A stretch of DNA of 64,000 nucleotides from Vicia villosa (lineage: Eukaryota; Streptophyta; Magnoliopsida; Fabales; Fabaceae), in the NCBI RefSeq assembly GCF_029867415.1, contig NW_026705004.1, forward strand, positions 1,038,001-1,102,000. Reading direction: 5' to 3'. This document shows positions 1-11,200 of this stretch, in pieces. Made by a program: the position numbers and the translations under genes. Below the pieces are notes generated by a model. It saw nothing but the letters and a program-made list of their open reading frames with translations, had not been told where the DNA came from and did not search any database. Numbering within the stretch: position 1 is the stretch's first letter; every line of letters starts with the position of its first letter.

Positions 1-1817
1 TTTCCACACCTCTCCATTTTCACAGGAACACAACTCCTACTATAGTGTAAAGCCTAGCAATCTACCCCTGATACCAATAAAAAGCCAGCAGAACCCCGGG
101 CCTCAAAATGCACGGTAAGCTCACATCTGAATGAACCGAATCTGCTCCCGGTCCTGTCAAAAATTACACAACACCAAATCAAAGAGGCAGATACCAGTCA
201 GAGCAACAAACACGCACAGGTTACCTGCTGCCAACCCTCCAGGACTGCTAAATTTAACGGACGGCGCCACCAAGTCATGACAAACACGAACCACCAATGT
301 CCAACCGCTGGCTCAAACTCCCAACTTCTGCAGATATCATAATTCCCCAGCATCTTCATCTTGAGCCACATAGCCCATTGTTCCTTTAAACCGACGAATA
401 CATTGTTCAAGGTGCCAACAATGTCAAATAATTTTCACAAAAAATGTATTTGAATATCGAAAGTAAAAGGACTATACTCATGAGAAGACCACGATCTCAG
501 TGTTTATTTCAGTAAAACAATTAGTTCATTTAAAATGTAAACTTGCAGTAAAACAATTCACTAACCTTTGAGCAAGATACTTGTAGAGAAAAATCATTGA
601 AAATGCTTACAACACATTATTGAATCTCTCCTTTCTAAATTTAACTAAAACACACAGAAAAATAAAAAAAATACATTAATTACATTTACTCACAAACTTC
701 ATTTGGATTTAGTGCAGAGTACTTCATTAAATCATACCTTAGAATAATAAAATTATATACTTAAGCTTCTAGACCACATAACCTAATCTTCTTGCAGTAT
801 TAATGCAATGATCTTATATAACAAAGCTATATAGTGCAGAATTCTAAAATATAAAAACATACAATTAAGATAAATAGTACAGTTTGGGGTCAGTTAATAC
901 ATGTGCATCTAAAGATGTGCATGTCAATTCCAGAGCCAAATCCAGTTCTCGAAATTCAAAGGGAAAATCATATATTCAAAAACAGAAACACGGTAAGCAA
1001 TTCTATACAATAATTACCTCGATCGAAAAAATTTACAATTATACAGCAAAAGGAAGAAGGATAAATAAACATGTATTGTAATGTCATGTATTTAATACCT
1101 GCACAAACCTACAACCGTGATATAGTGGTGTAACACCCCAGCCACTATCTAACAACACTTATTGATTGAAATCATTTTCCTGCAAAGCACTCTCTTTAAG
1201 TATGCCAACATTGCTTCACAATGTCAGTGTTAGAAACGATTCACTAATTGTATTCCATCTGCGCTACATTAGACATAACAACTTCGCTTTGAAGCCCTGT
1301 CGATATTTTTGGCTTCGCAAGACAGTCCTCTAATTCTGCAACATTGAACATGCTTCTCCATGTATGTAAATAGTAAAAGCTAGAGACCCTATTCAAAATT
1401 TTAATACCTGAAGTAAATAGCTCCAGCCACTGTTTTAGAAAAAAGAAGCAAGTCTCACCATTCAAAAACTCTGCAAACCTTTTCCTGTATTAGTTACGAT
1501 CATCCGGATCGTCTACCATGCCGCCCAAAGGTAACTGCCCTCCAGTGTTCGGCATCGTCCAATTTAGCACGAGGAACCCTCTCTAATACTTGGTGCTTCT
1601 TGTTTATCTGTAGTCGACTTAAATTTATTCCTGATAGCCTGCTGTCTTGACTGTCCTTGCAAAAGAATAATATTTACCATTATAAAACCAATGTCGATTG
1701 ATTTAGAAGCTTCGTTCATAGCATATTCATTCAAAGAAATTATGTAATAAGCAATTGCGAGACTGTACGAAAGTGCGAAAGAGTTATACCAATATCCAGA
1801 CAACCGGTTGAATTTAC
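1..1817. other. AT-rich flank, no recognisable gene
   Basis: The stretch is AT-rich, with only short open frames on either strand. On the minus strand several short open pieces end at splice-like GT or begin after CAG (for example around 198-410 and 1244-1465), so degraded exons of a minus-strand gene are possible. I recognise no protein family in them. No terminal repeats, LTR ends or tRNA-like structures are visible. Confidence 0.5.
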
Positions 1818-1883
1818 AGCATCAACACAAACAACCGGTAAATGAAGATCCTTCTCAAATGTTTCCATCACCCGTTCCCTATA
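1818..1883 (-). pseudogene. GMP synthase-like exon fragment
   Basis: Read on the minus strand this 66-bp piece encodes a run containing ERVMETFEKDLHLPV and then a CVDA motif. This matches the ATP-pyrophosphatase part of plant GMP synthase (glutamine-hydrolysing; XMP to GMP in purine synthesis), from memory of that family. Directly after the CVDA codons the sequence reads GTAAAT, a plausible 5' splice site. Upstream the similarity fades, and a CAG acceptor-like site lies about 36 bp before the match. The catalytic P-loop and later GMP synthase exons are not seen nearby. It is best read as a captured or decayed exon rather than a working gene. The short match is specific, but a database search is needed to confirm it. 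Confidence 0.55.
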
Positions 1884-2713
1884 CACATTTTCACCGACAA
1901 TTACGACAACCTGCACAACTAAAATACACATGGAACAGAGAAGAAGTAGACGAAGTAAAAACAAACAGCGAGAGGATAGATTGTTTTGCAACAGCTGCTC
2001 CAACCACTCATCTCTGACCATTCCAAAAAGAACTATCAAAGTTGAGAAATATTGTATCATAAAGACCGACAAAAATAAAATTATTGTATCAATATGGTTT
2101 TTTCTCAGAAACGTCTATGTCCACCAATATGTCTTCACCATATTAACAAAGCAATCATATTAACAGAGCAAATTAGAAAAAAATAAGGTTAAAACCTAAC
2201 TTACTTCTAATTAATCACCGGCGGCCACCGTGATCGAACACATAAGATAAATCCATCACCAAATGAGCGAGTTTTGAGATCTATAATAATAATATCAGAT
2301 CTATAATAATTAGTTCAAATCCTGCACTTTCTACAAAAGAAAGTTAATAACGAAACCTAATTTGAAAATGTCATACATAAACCTTTTCGAATCGGACCAC
2401 CACCACACTCGTCGTCGGATACCCATTTCCACCACCACCACCACACTAATCGTCGGTAACCCGTTGATGCCGCTACAGATCTGAATGTCAAAACATAAAA
2501 GTAACTGGTGAAAACCTTATGCATATTTTTGTTAGCAAGATGAAAAGAACAACATACTTTGCTGCAGAAACAGAAAGAGAAGGAAGAAACAATCTCCTTT
2601 TCCGCGCATCTTCCCCCTTTCCGCGTGAGCCAACACAATCAAACCTAAAACAACAAACACTAAATCAGAAGAAATTAGAAAAAATAAATGAAACCCTAAA
2701 ATCACAATCCAAT
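1884..2713. other. Unassigned intron-like sequence
   Basis: AT-rich sequence with short open frames only. It contains a GGT/CCA-rich low-complexity patch at about 2398-2450 (repeated CCACCA on the plus strand). No recognised domain. Confidence 0.4.
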
Positions 2714-2782
2714 TTATTCGCACACCATAAATCGATTCTTGGTATCGTTAATGTCTATAACTTTCTCCAGCGGTGGAGCCAT
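2714..2782 (-). other. Short ORF resembling an RPA-like N-terminus
   Basis: A minus-strand ATG at 2782 opens a 22-codon frame beginning MAPPLEKVIDINDTK. The arrangement (EK.., DIN.TK, then in the next frame V-R-I-N-W) resembles the first strand of the OB fold in plant replication protein A-like proteins, which are common in legume genomes and in Helitron transposons. The frame closes after 22 codons and continuation needs a frame change. The resemblance is weak and could be chance. If real, it is a decayed exon lying upstream, in transcription order, of the GMP synthase-like exon. Confidence 0.25.
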
Positions 2783-3179
2783 GTAGATTCAGAGCGTTAA
2801 AAAACATAGTTGCTTATAATTTTAGTTGATTCAAATAAAAGCATAGTAACAAAAAGTTACCAATGGTATGGATAGTAGTGACCATATGAAAAGGGGATCT
2901 GAAAAGGTTCGATCAACGAACCGCTCTGGATATCTGCGATTGAACGGTTACAGATCTAAAAAGGGTAAAACTGAAAAATATGGAGATTTTGAAATGAATG
3001 TAAAATAATAAAGTAAAAATCGGACCTCTAAAATCTGAGGAAAATCAGCGTCTTCTTCGTCGTATGTGATTCAACTCCGACCACACAGACAACGAAATCA
3101 AAACCCTACCATGGAAGCATTAGATCTGAAAAAAATAATCATGTTAATAAACAACATAGAAGTCACAAATTCCATAGGT

Positions 3180-3445
3180 TGAGCAAACAAACCATACCAG
3201 ATCATGGTGACGATGTTGTGTCAGAATGAAGCTTGAGGAAGAGGAAGAAGGTTAATGAAGAGGAAGGAGAAGGACAGTAGTCATGATAGAAAGATAAAAG
3301 AGAGAGAGAGAGAAAAGGTTGAAGACAAAGGAAACGTGAAGTGAAGTGAGGAAAGGAAATATGAAGTGAGCAGAAGATGCTTATTCAAAAAAAAAAATGA
3401 AGTCAGCAGAAGATAGAAACACAACCAATGCATCCACGTGGCTGA
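3180..3445 (-). promoter_or_regulatory. Candidate minus-strand promoter and 5' UTR
   Basis: On the minus strand a perfect G-box CACGTG (3435-3440) is followed by a pyrimidine-rich tract ending in a (CT)n run (3300-3313) and further CTTCCTC-rich leader. A GTCACCATG start context follows at about 3205, and short exon-like pieces with GT/AG edges lie beyond. This order is typical of a plant gene 5' end. No coding product can be assigned, so the call rests on composition and motif order only. Confidence 0.35.
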
Positions 3446-3575
3446 GGCAGAACACAAAGGGGCAATTACGTAATTTCCAGAACATAAAACTTTCTTATAT
3501 TGTAGATAAAAAAATCAGGTTTTTTTTCAATAAAAAAAATTGATAGAAAATTTAATATATATTTTTTAAGGTTGC
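3446..3575. other. AT-rich spacer
   Basis: A/T homopolymer-rich sequence separating the candidate promoter from the inverted-repeat segment. Nothing else is seen in it. Confidence 0.4.
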
Positions 3576-4690
3576 TTCTAGGGTGAGGGTCCAACTAAGT
3601 GTTTCACCCATGTACCATTTAATTTAACCATTAGATCATATACTCTTACATTATCTTATTACCCATTACCACATTGAATCTTTCCTTTGCAATTAGTTTC
3701 TTTCAACTTCCGCATCGTTGTCTAGAAGCACTTCATCTTCCAAGTCATCCTTCAACCTTTCTCCTATGTAACGCCACTCTAAGGGGCCTTGGCAGTTTAG
3801 GTTTCATTCATTTTTGCCTTATCTTTCTTTTAATTAACTCATTATTGTTTGGTACTACATTGAACATAATTTTTCAAAGAACATTTTTTGCTATGAGATT
3901 TCACTCCAGTCACTATGTTGCCTCCATCAATTTCTCCAACCCAGACATGGTGATTTCATTCTCATATATCTCCTCATGCCTTAGAAAATGGTGCTTTCCA
4001 TCACCATCGCGTGTTCAAGTCATTTTTGCTTGAGATCTAAATCTGACTATACAGAAAGCATAATGAGTTTGCCCTTAATCAATTTTAATTTCAATTTCAA
4101 TTGTATCTCGATTCAAGAAAAAAAATTGTCTTGGTTTTGTGTGGATTTTTTTCCCAAAATAAAAAAATTAGTTATTGATTCCTAAATTAATTAGCTTTAT
4201 TTATATATTTTTTAGAGAACTTGAAAAAAAATGATAACATAAATCACAAATGATTAATAGAAAGTTTTCAAATGTTATGATGAATTGATTGAAAATCAGA
4301 AAAAAATCGCAATATGAATTTGGAGATTCTGAATAATTTTTTTCTCAGAAACTATGGTGTTTGTTTGTTTGGATAAACTCTTAAATTTGTTTTTGAAACA
4401 AAAGTAGATGGACAAATTTTTTTTAGGATAGTTAAGCGATTCTGAAACTTCAACATTGAAGCACCCTTAGAGAGTACATGACACAGTGACAAATGCAGAG
4501 TTAGACAAAAATTGTGTCTGAGTGGATAGACACTGAAAAATGAGCGAGAGATTAGAGAAGACAAAACGGTGGAAAAAATAAAGTAGTATGTATATAGTAC
4601 ATAATAACATCACATGGCATTCTTTCATTTCATCCAACGGTGTATAGTGATGGTTCACCGTGAAGTACCTAGTAGATGGTTCATTCTAGA
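3576..4690. repeat. Segment bounded by imperfect inverted repeats (MITE-like)
   Basis: The left edge (TCTAGGGTGAGGGTCC..., with CACCC and AACCATTAGAT further in) and the reverse complement of the right edge (TCTAGAATGAACCATC..., with CACGGTGAACC and ACCGTTGGAT) align over roughly 65 bp with many mismatches. The ~1.1 kb interior is AT-rich and non-coding; the 119-codon plus-strand frame at 3674-4033 shows no family features. The right edge stops a few bases before the truncated Copia LTR. No clear target duplication was found, so this may be a non-autonomous DNA transposon or a chance pairing of two related motifs. Confidence 0.3.
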
Positions 4691-4696
4691 CTTCTG

Positions 4697-4854
4697 AGTC
4701 AGTGCTTCTGAGCGCTGAATTGTGCATACTTTTTATATATTTCTTGAAATGGAAAATGCAAAGGATTAGAGTACCACATTGTCTTATACAAAATTCATAT
4801 ATAATGTTATCATCAAAACATAGAATATTGATCAGAACAAATCTTGTTCTAACA
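4697..4854 (-). repeat. Truncated Copia 3' LTR
   Basis: These 158 bp match the start of the 5' LTR (51732-51889) with only a few differences. They end abruptly at the left, where the full LTR would continue for about another kilobase. Sequence left of 4697 shows no LTR similarity, so the rest was lost by deletion or rearrangement. Confidence 0.9.
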
Positions 4855-4868
4855 ATCTCCCCCTTTTT
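4855..4868 (-). other. Copia polypurine tract
   Basis: On the minus strand AAAAAGGGGGAGAT lies directly before the 3' LTR start TGTTAGAAC, the expected priming site for plus-strand synthesis. A second GGGGGAGATTGTTAAT-like copy lies near 4996-5008. Confidence 0.8.
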
Positions 4869-5841
4869 GATGATGACAAAAACATATATAATTGATATGA
4901 ATTTTTAACCAGAATATCAGATGACAAAAGACAATTACACAGATATAGCATAAGCATATAATCAGAGTGTGTGAATATGTCTCCCCTTGAGATTAACAAT
5001 CTCCCCCTGAAATTAATACTAGAAGAATTTATAAATAAAAGACTTCCCGGAGTATTTTTCCATTTCAGTCGAGACTTTCACTTTGCATAGAACTTCAGAA
5101 TATTCAGAGCTTCTGCTTCTTGCTTCCATAGGACAGCTTCAGAGCTTTGAATTTCTCCTTTGTAATCAATTGACACATAGCATGCTTGATTGTATCAGAA
5201 CATTCTTGAATGTATCAGAGCATTCTTTCATTCTGGAATGTATCAAAGCATGTTTGATAGTATCAGAGCATTCTTAAAAAAAATATCTGAGCATGAATGT
5301 ATCAGAGCATTCTTAAAAAAAATATCAGAGCATGAATGTATCAGAGCATTCTAAGGAGAGTATCAGAACATTCTTCTTGCTTCTGATCTTGAAGTTTCAC
5401 AACACTAAGCTTGCTTCAAATCTTTAAGAGCATGCTTCTTTATAGAATTGCTTTTCCTCATGTATTTGCTTCTCATGTTGAACTTTTTCAGAATATCTTC
5501 AATCCTGCAAAAAATCTCAAAGACATAGAACTTGCAAATAATGTTAGGAAATGTTGAGACTTAATCCCAACAGCTGATATAATAAACCAATTCAATTATC
5601 ATGTTCCTCCCCCTTTTTGTCATAACATCAAAAAGCATAAAAGATTCAGATGATAAAAGACACACAGAGTGAAGAAGATAAAATTTCATTGATTAATCAG
5701 AAGATACAAAAGATAGAAACAGATGCAAGGCAAGCAGATGCATAGAAACAAAGAAAACAAACTAAGACCAAAGACAGACTACGACGGGCCAAGCCTAGAA
5801 GCTAAGATGGCCAGAAGGTTCTTAATCTCAGTAGTGTCTTC
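4869..5841 (-). other. Copia 3' untranslated region
   Basis: Non-coding internal sequence between the extra ORF and the PPT. It contains a second PPT-like motif (about 4996-5008), the tandem repeat block 5185-5375 and a further CTCCCCCTTTTTGTCATAA stretch near 5606 that resembles the PPT neighbourhood. No open frame of note. Confidence 0.6.
5185..5375. repeat. Tandem repeats with TATCAGAGCATTCT core
   Basis: At least seven imperfect copies of a TATCAGA(G/A)CATTCTT-type unit occur. Two longer ~39-bp units (TATCAGAGCATTCTTAAAAAAAATATC plus GAGCATGAATG) lie in direct tandem at about 5260-5350. They sit in the Copia 3' untranslated region. Such arrays are common between the last ORF and the PPT. 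Confidence 0.75.
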
Positions 5842-7589
5842 CTATTGATTCTTCATGAATGATCTGAACTCATCATGAGTATCCTCATGCTTGTCCAGAC
5901 GGGTAGCCAAATCAACTTGATTCTGTTGACGAGCCTTCATAGTGTTTATCAAAACAGAGGCAGAAGGTCCAGCAGAAGAAGCATCGAAGCTATTGTCCAT
6001 GTCATGAGGATTCTCAGCATTTGCTTCAATAATGAGAACATCATCTTGATTTTCCTCAGTAGGAGTTTTCTCAGCAGGATGATTCTCAATATCAGCTTCT
6101 GACATAAAGGCATCTTTAAAGTACACAGGAGCAGGGATCTCAGCATCTGGATTTTCAAGAGCCAGAAGAATGTCAGCCAGATTCTCTGGAGGTGTTGGAT
6201 CAACCGGTTATGATGGGTATTCAACTTCTGGATATACCATATTTGGTGCTTTAATAGAGGGATTCTCCTTGAGCCAGTTGAATATAGACGGAAAGTCGCC
6301 AGTCAGAACATTGTATTGAGGCTTCCACACGACCATAGCCAGAGGATGAACTTATTCAAGCTCATCAATAGATTCCTTCTCTTCAAGAGATTTCCAGCTG
6401 GTGATGGGATATAAGTAGCTTTCTTCAAAGTCCCTAAGAAATCCAGAAGGACCAGGAGCATCAGCCCGACAAACTTCTTGAAGCTTCAGAAGGTCAGATT
6501 GAATCTCTCTTCTGAAAGCTCTCCAGAGATTCCCAGAAGCAACATAATTCATGTTGGCATTATGTGCTACCTTCAGTGCATCTAAACCTGCCTGTACCTT
6601 AAGCTTTACAAATTCAAAATGAACACCAACAGAAAGTTCAGAAGGTTTTGTTTGGAATTTGGTGGTTGAAGAGTCTGGGTTCAAAATGAAGTAGGGTTCA
6701 GGTTCTCTTTCAAGAATGAGCAATGATTCTGCTTCATTCTCAGAGTCCACGACAACAACAACAGGGTCAGGGCAAGGTTTAGGTTTGTAGTTACAATCAC
6801 ACAAGAGGTTGTTGAAAGAATCAGAATCAAAAGATTCAGAAGCAGCAGTATTGTGGACCTCAGGATTGTCTACAATAAGGGAGTTGGAATGAGGAGGAGG
6901 TTGAGAAATGGAGAAAGTGGTATGAAGAGGAAAGAGGATGTTGAGGGGTAAGATTTCAAGGATTGGTTCAGAAACAGGGTGGTCAGAAACAAGATTAGGC
7001 GCAGTGCCTTTAGTCTTGGGTGAAGGAGGAGGGGTGAGAACTTTGGTGGTTGGAGGTGATTTAGCTGGGTCTTTTTGTGGTTGAAGCAACCCAGAATAAT
7101 CTTAGTCCATATCTTGTATATGGTTTTCAGATCCTTAACCTCCTTTGATTTCTTTCCATTTTCACAGATTTCTGAGTAGACAACATCCCAGTCTGTTCTT
7201 GGAGTTGCTTCAGTAGCACCTTCAGCATTCATCAACCCAAACAACTTTCTCAAGGTGGTTTCAGTGATAATAAAGAACTCACCATGAACAAGAGATATAA
7301 TAGCCTTAGGCATCACGGTTGCATGAATCCAGAACTCCTTCACTAGGTCTGGATAGACTGGTCCACAGAAATCATAGAACATTGGCGCCCATCCTCGAAA
7401 CCTTAAATTCTCTTCAAGATGAATGTCATGTTTTTCCAGATTTTCAACATCAACCATTAACTCACAGATGACTTCAAGTTGATCCAATGGAATCGAACAA
7501 GTGATTGGTGGAACAAGTATTTGCTCTTGTTCTTGTTCATGTTGCTGCTGAGAGGAAGAAGACACATTCTGAGAGGAAGGGGAAGCCAT
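5842..7589 (-). pseudogene. Copia extra 3' ORF (env-like position), broken
   Basis: This ORF lies between pol and the PPT, where SIRE/Maximus elements carry an env-like gene. It starts at ATG 7589 (MASPSSQN...) with a Ser/Gln/Glu-rich leader. A folded segment follows with WAPMFYDFCGPVYPDLVKEF and later LRKLFGL, which resembles the plant 'putative plant transposon protein' domain (PF20167-like, from memory). A frameshift lies near 7095-7130. The second frame (7089 to 6352) is Pro/Ser/Glu-rich. In-frame stops at about 6349 and 6210 separate it from a C-terminal part (6126-5842) with a predicted coiled coil. No signal peptide or convincing membrane segment is visible, so 'env-like' describes position only. 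Confidence 0.65.
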
Positions 7590-8083
7590 GGAAGCACTTT
7601 TGAGATTTCTAGGTTTCTTTTTATGGTTTGAGAAAAGGTTGCAGAAACGCATAAACTTAGAGAGAATGAATGTGTGAAAAGAGAAAATGAGATTATGAGA
7701 GACGTATAAATAGACACGGATTTGAAACAAAATGTAATTAAGTTCTGAGAATGAACAGTTACAGAATGCAGAGAATCAAATGCATTTAATGTTGAGTGAC
7801 GTTAGGGTAAAACGTGATATTTGAAATGATTTGCATAGTTACCTAGGGCGACGTCTCATCAACTGCACGCATGCTTGTCCCTTCAGGGTGAACACGTGTT
7901 CATCTTCTGGAATAGCTGGTGACAGCTGTTTTGCTTTAAAAGAAATTCTGAGTCAACTTAGACATATGAAACGTTAGCAGTAACAAAATCATAATATCTA
8001 ATTGATCAACAATTTCAGAACTTCTGATAAGAGAATAAATGATCATTTCAAATCTAATCCATATATCAGAACTTCTCATCCTT
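7590..8083 (-). other. Spacer between Copia pol and the extra ORF
   Basis: About 490 bp without a credible frame. On the minus strand it may hold the leader or splice acceptor for the extra ORF, but no site stands out. Confidence 0.4.
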
Positions 8084-8226
8084 TCATTCTGGGCATAAAT
8101 CCATACTGATATTCTTCAGAATGAACTTAAACCTATCTTCAGCAAGGGGTTTTGTAAAGATATCATCCCATTGATGGTCTGTATAAACAAAGTTTAAAGA
8201 TAGAACACCCTTCTGAACATAGTCCC
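8084..8226 (-). pseudogene. Copia pol C-terminal end (RNase H tail)
   Basis: Read leftwards from the Ogre insertion this piece encodes the end of Ty1/Copia RNase H, including TDHQWDDIFTKPLAEDRF, and closes with a stop at 8084-8086. It is the direct continuation of the pol sequence that stops at 45827 on the other side of the array, so the Ogre insertion cut the gene here. The DIFTKPL block is a hallmark of the family's C-terminus. Confidence 0.9.
8222..8226. repeat. Target site duplication, left copy (GTCCC)
   Basis: GTCCC directly precedes the LTR start TGTCGCCC and is repeated directly after the right LTR end at 45822-45826. A matching 5-bp duplication at the outer ends of the array shows that one integration event founded it. 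Confidence 0.92.
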
Positions 8227-11200
8227 TGTCGCCCTCGGTTTTTTATATCTCGCGTGAGATACGAACTGACTCTTCTTTTGCTTTTTGAGTTTTTGAAAAT
8301 CAGAGAGTCGCCACCGACTATTATTTTATCCAATTAAGGAAAGGTTTATAAAAGAAACAGAAAAAGACCTTTAAGAGATTTTGGGTTCGGGGGTTGGTTA
8401 TACAAAGGGAAGGTATTAGCACCCCTTTGTATCCATGGTTATCCATGGGCTCTTAATTGCTTAGCTCACTTGTTTGAATCATTTGTCTTGCCTTGAAATG
8501 CTTGTATGTGGTTTTAAAATTCATTTTTGTAAATTGACTTTGTAATGATCCTTGTGCGGATGTATACAAAGTGTTTTATCTTTCGAAAGATGTTTTGAAA
8601 AAAAGATCTTTAATTTCGTAATGATCCTTGTTTGGATATATACAAAATGTTGTCTTTTTTTGAAAGTTTTGTTTTGAAAAAACAATGAAGATGTGAGACA
8701 TTTGTTTTTTTTATTTGAGCAAGCAATTAGGAGATCTACCCTAAGTTTATAAGGTCCTTTCCTATTTCTTTTAGAAAATTCTCCTTTACCGGATGTAAAC
8801 AAAAGTTTGAATTTGTATTTGAAACAGTAGAATTTGATTTTGAAAAGAGTAATAGAGGGATTACCCTAAGAGGTGCAAGTGTGATTGTGTTCTGATTCAG
8901 ATATTTTTATCTTTGAAGTTAGTGATCTAACGCTTCAGTTTTTATCTTTGACATACACGCAGTTTTATATGTACATAATTTAAAATGCGGGAATGTAAAA
9001 TGCGGAAAGTAAATCTACGCTATTACATCGATTGTGCAGGAAATGTAAACTACGCTATTTACATAATTTTGACAACCTATACACTTTATCTAGGAATTTA
9101 AATAGCAATAAGATAAAAGGAAGTATTTTTTGGATTTTTTGTATGGTTAATTTTAATTGGAATAAATGAATAATTAATTTAATTAAAATGAGAAAGAAGG
9201 TAGAAATAAAATTTAAACCTAAAAAGTAAGTCTAAAATATGTTCATATTGCTTATTAATTAATTTTAAAATAAAACTAATTTTTTTGGATTTTTTGAAGA
9301 TGTTTTTGAAACTATTAAGTTAATTAACATATAATTATATAAACAATTATACAAATAATTTAAACTTTAAGAGAAAAATATTCTAAATATGTACAAAATT
9401 AGTCTATAATATATAAACTTAATTTAAATAAAAAGAAAATATTTTTTTTTTATTTTTGATGGGTTAAAATAATTAAAAAGTAAATATATAAATATACTAA
9501 TTAATTAAACAAAATATTTTAATTATTAATAAAAATAAAATATTTTTGTGTCAAAAAATAATAGATCATTTTATAAACCTAAAAATATTTTTATTATATT
9601 TTTTTGATTTTTTAAACTATTTTAAATTAATTTTGGAAAGTAAATAAAATAAAATGGAAAATATATAATTAATAATCTGGTGTGGTTATTGAGAGAGTCT
9701 ATGGTATGGACTGGCAAGACTAGAGCATTGGATCTTGAGTTAATGAAATCTGATGGCTGAGATCATAAGGCTCATGATATGATAGTGGAACGCAACGCAT
9801 GTGATTGGTCTGAGCTTCAAAATGCACGTGCGCGCAAACCAACCAACCAGAGCAAGCCACGTCTTCGTCTTCTACCTCCAGACTCCACTTTTAACAGCGT
9901 TTTCTTCCAAAAGCGCTGTAATAGATGAGCTTCATTCCTGCAAAATAGCGAATAGGGGTAAACCTACACAAAAATATTTCGCGACCTGTTCATTCTGTTA
10001 GCCTTGATTCACTGAGTTTAAATATGCATCTTGTTTCTTCTAATTTTGCCTAAATCAAATAACCCTAAAATGGAGCTCAAGAACCCTAGAATGGCAATTT
10101 CGTGTACAAGCATCCAAACCTCAATTAAACTTCCAGAAACGATCAGTACATCAAACTAAACTCAAATATATGTCTACATCTTGTTAAACATGCATGAATG
10201 ATCAGATATGAGGTGATTTATGTTTGAACAAACCGTGGCTTGTGTGGCTCGATTTGTGAGGTTTTGATGCTTAAAACTTATTTGGATAGGTTCAATGAAG
10301 TTCAGAGATGATGTTTGAATACTTAGTTTGGATTGAAACTAACTGAAACTTAAAATTCGAATTTTAAATTTCTTGCAAAATTTCAAGTGTGATACAAGTG
10401 TGTTACAAGCATGGATTTGATTTTGCAATTGTGTCCCTATGTTACTGAAATGTCCTAGTTCATTTATAAGCAATGAATAAGCTTCAAAACTAAGCTACCA
10501 AGCATTGATGATCTTTGAACTTTTGAATTCTTTAATATAAAAAAGTTTGAATTCTTTGGCCATGGCTTTGAATTTCCTTCAACCTCTTGCTCTAGGCCTG
10601 CTATGTACCTTCATGCTGCAGAGTGGAATCAATTCTTGATGACTTTAGCTTAAGATCAAAGCTATGTATCATTATCCTTCACCATTTCTTTTTCAATTTA
10701 ACTTTAAATGTAATAAAATTAAACCAAAAAAGAAATAAAAATGCTATGGGCCTTAGGTTGGTCGTGGGAGGCCCTTAGCATTCTTAGAATCATGTTTGGA
10801 TCATGGAAACTTGGCCCCTTTTGAAAAAAAACCAGTTTTTGATCAATGTTGGTTTCATGCATTTTCCCAAAATATAGCCAACTTCAACAAGCCATAAATC
10901 CCTCAATTTTTATCATATGAAGGAGTTCTTGTAGTTTTTAGAAACCTCAAGATGTCCTCTACAAGCTACTTTGGAAACTTTTTTTCATTTGGAGAAGTTA
11001 TCTTGATGTTATGGCCTTTGAAAAAACCACTTTTTGTTGACTTTGAAAATGACCTGTAATGTCTGAGCTCATATTTTTCAAATGGTGAATCCAATGACCA
11101 TGGGATCAATTGCATTTGAAAGATAATTGAATTTCCTTCAAAACAAGCTTTGGTTGGAATTTTTTGAATGAACAAGGAGAGAGTTATGGTCAGTCAAAGT

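Noticed and set aside
3674..4033. 119-codon plus-strand frame
   Set aside because: Ser/Phe/Leu-rich composition typical of AT-rich non-coding DNA, with no family motif.
5185..5375. CRISPR-like regular repeats
   Set aside because: Direct tandem units without unique spacers, inside a plant retrotransposon UTR.
8521..8802. 93-codon open frame in LTR1
   Set aside because: It is built on a ~77-bp non-coding direct duplication and is altered by indels in LTR2 and LTR3.
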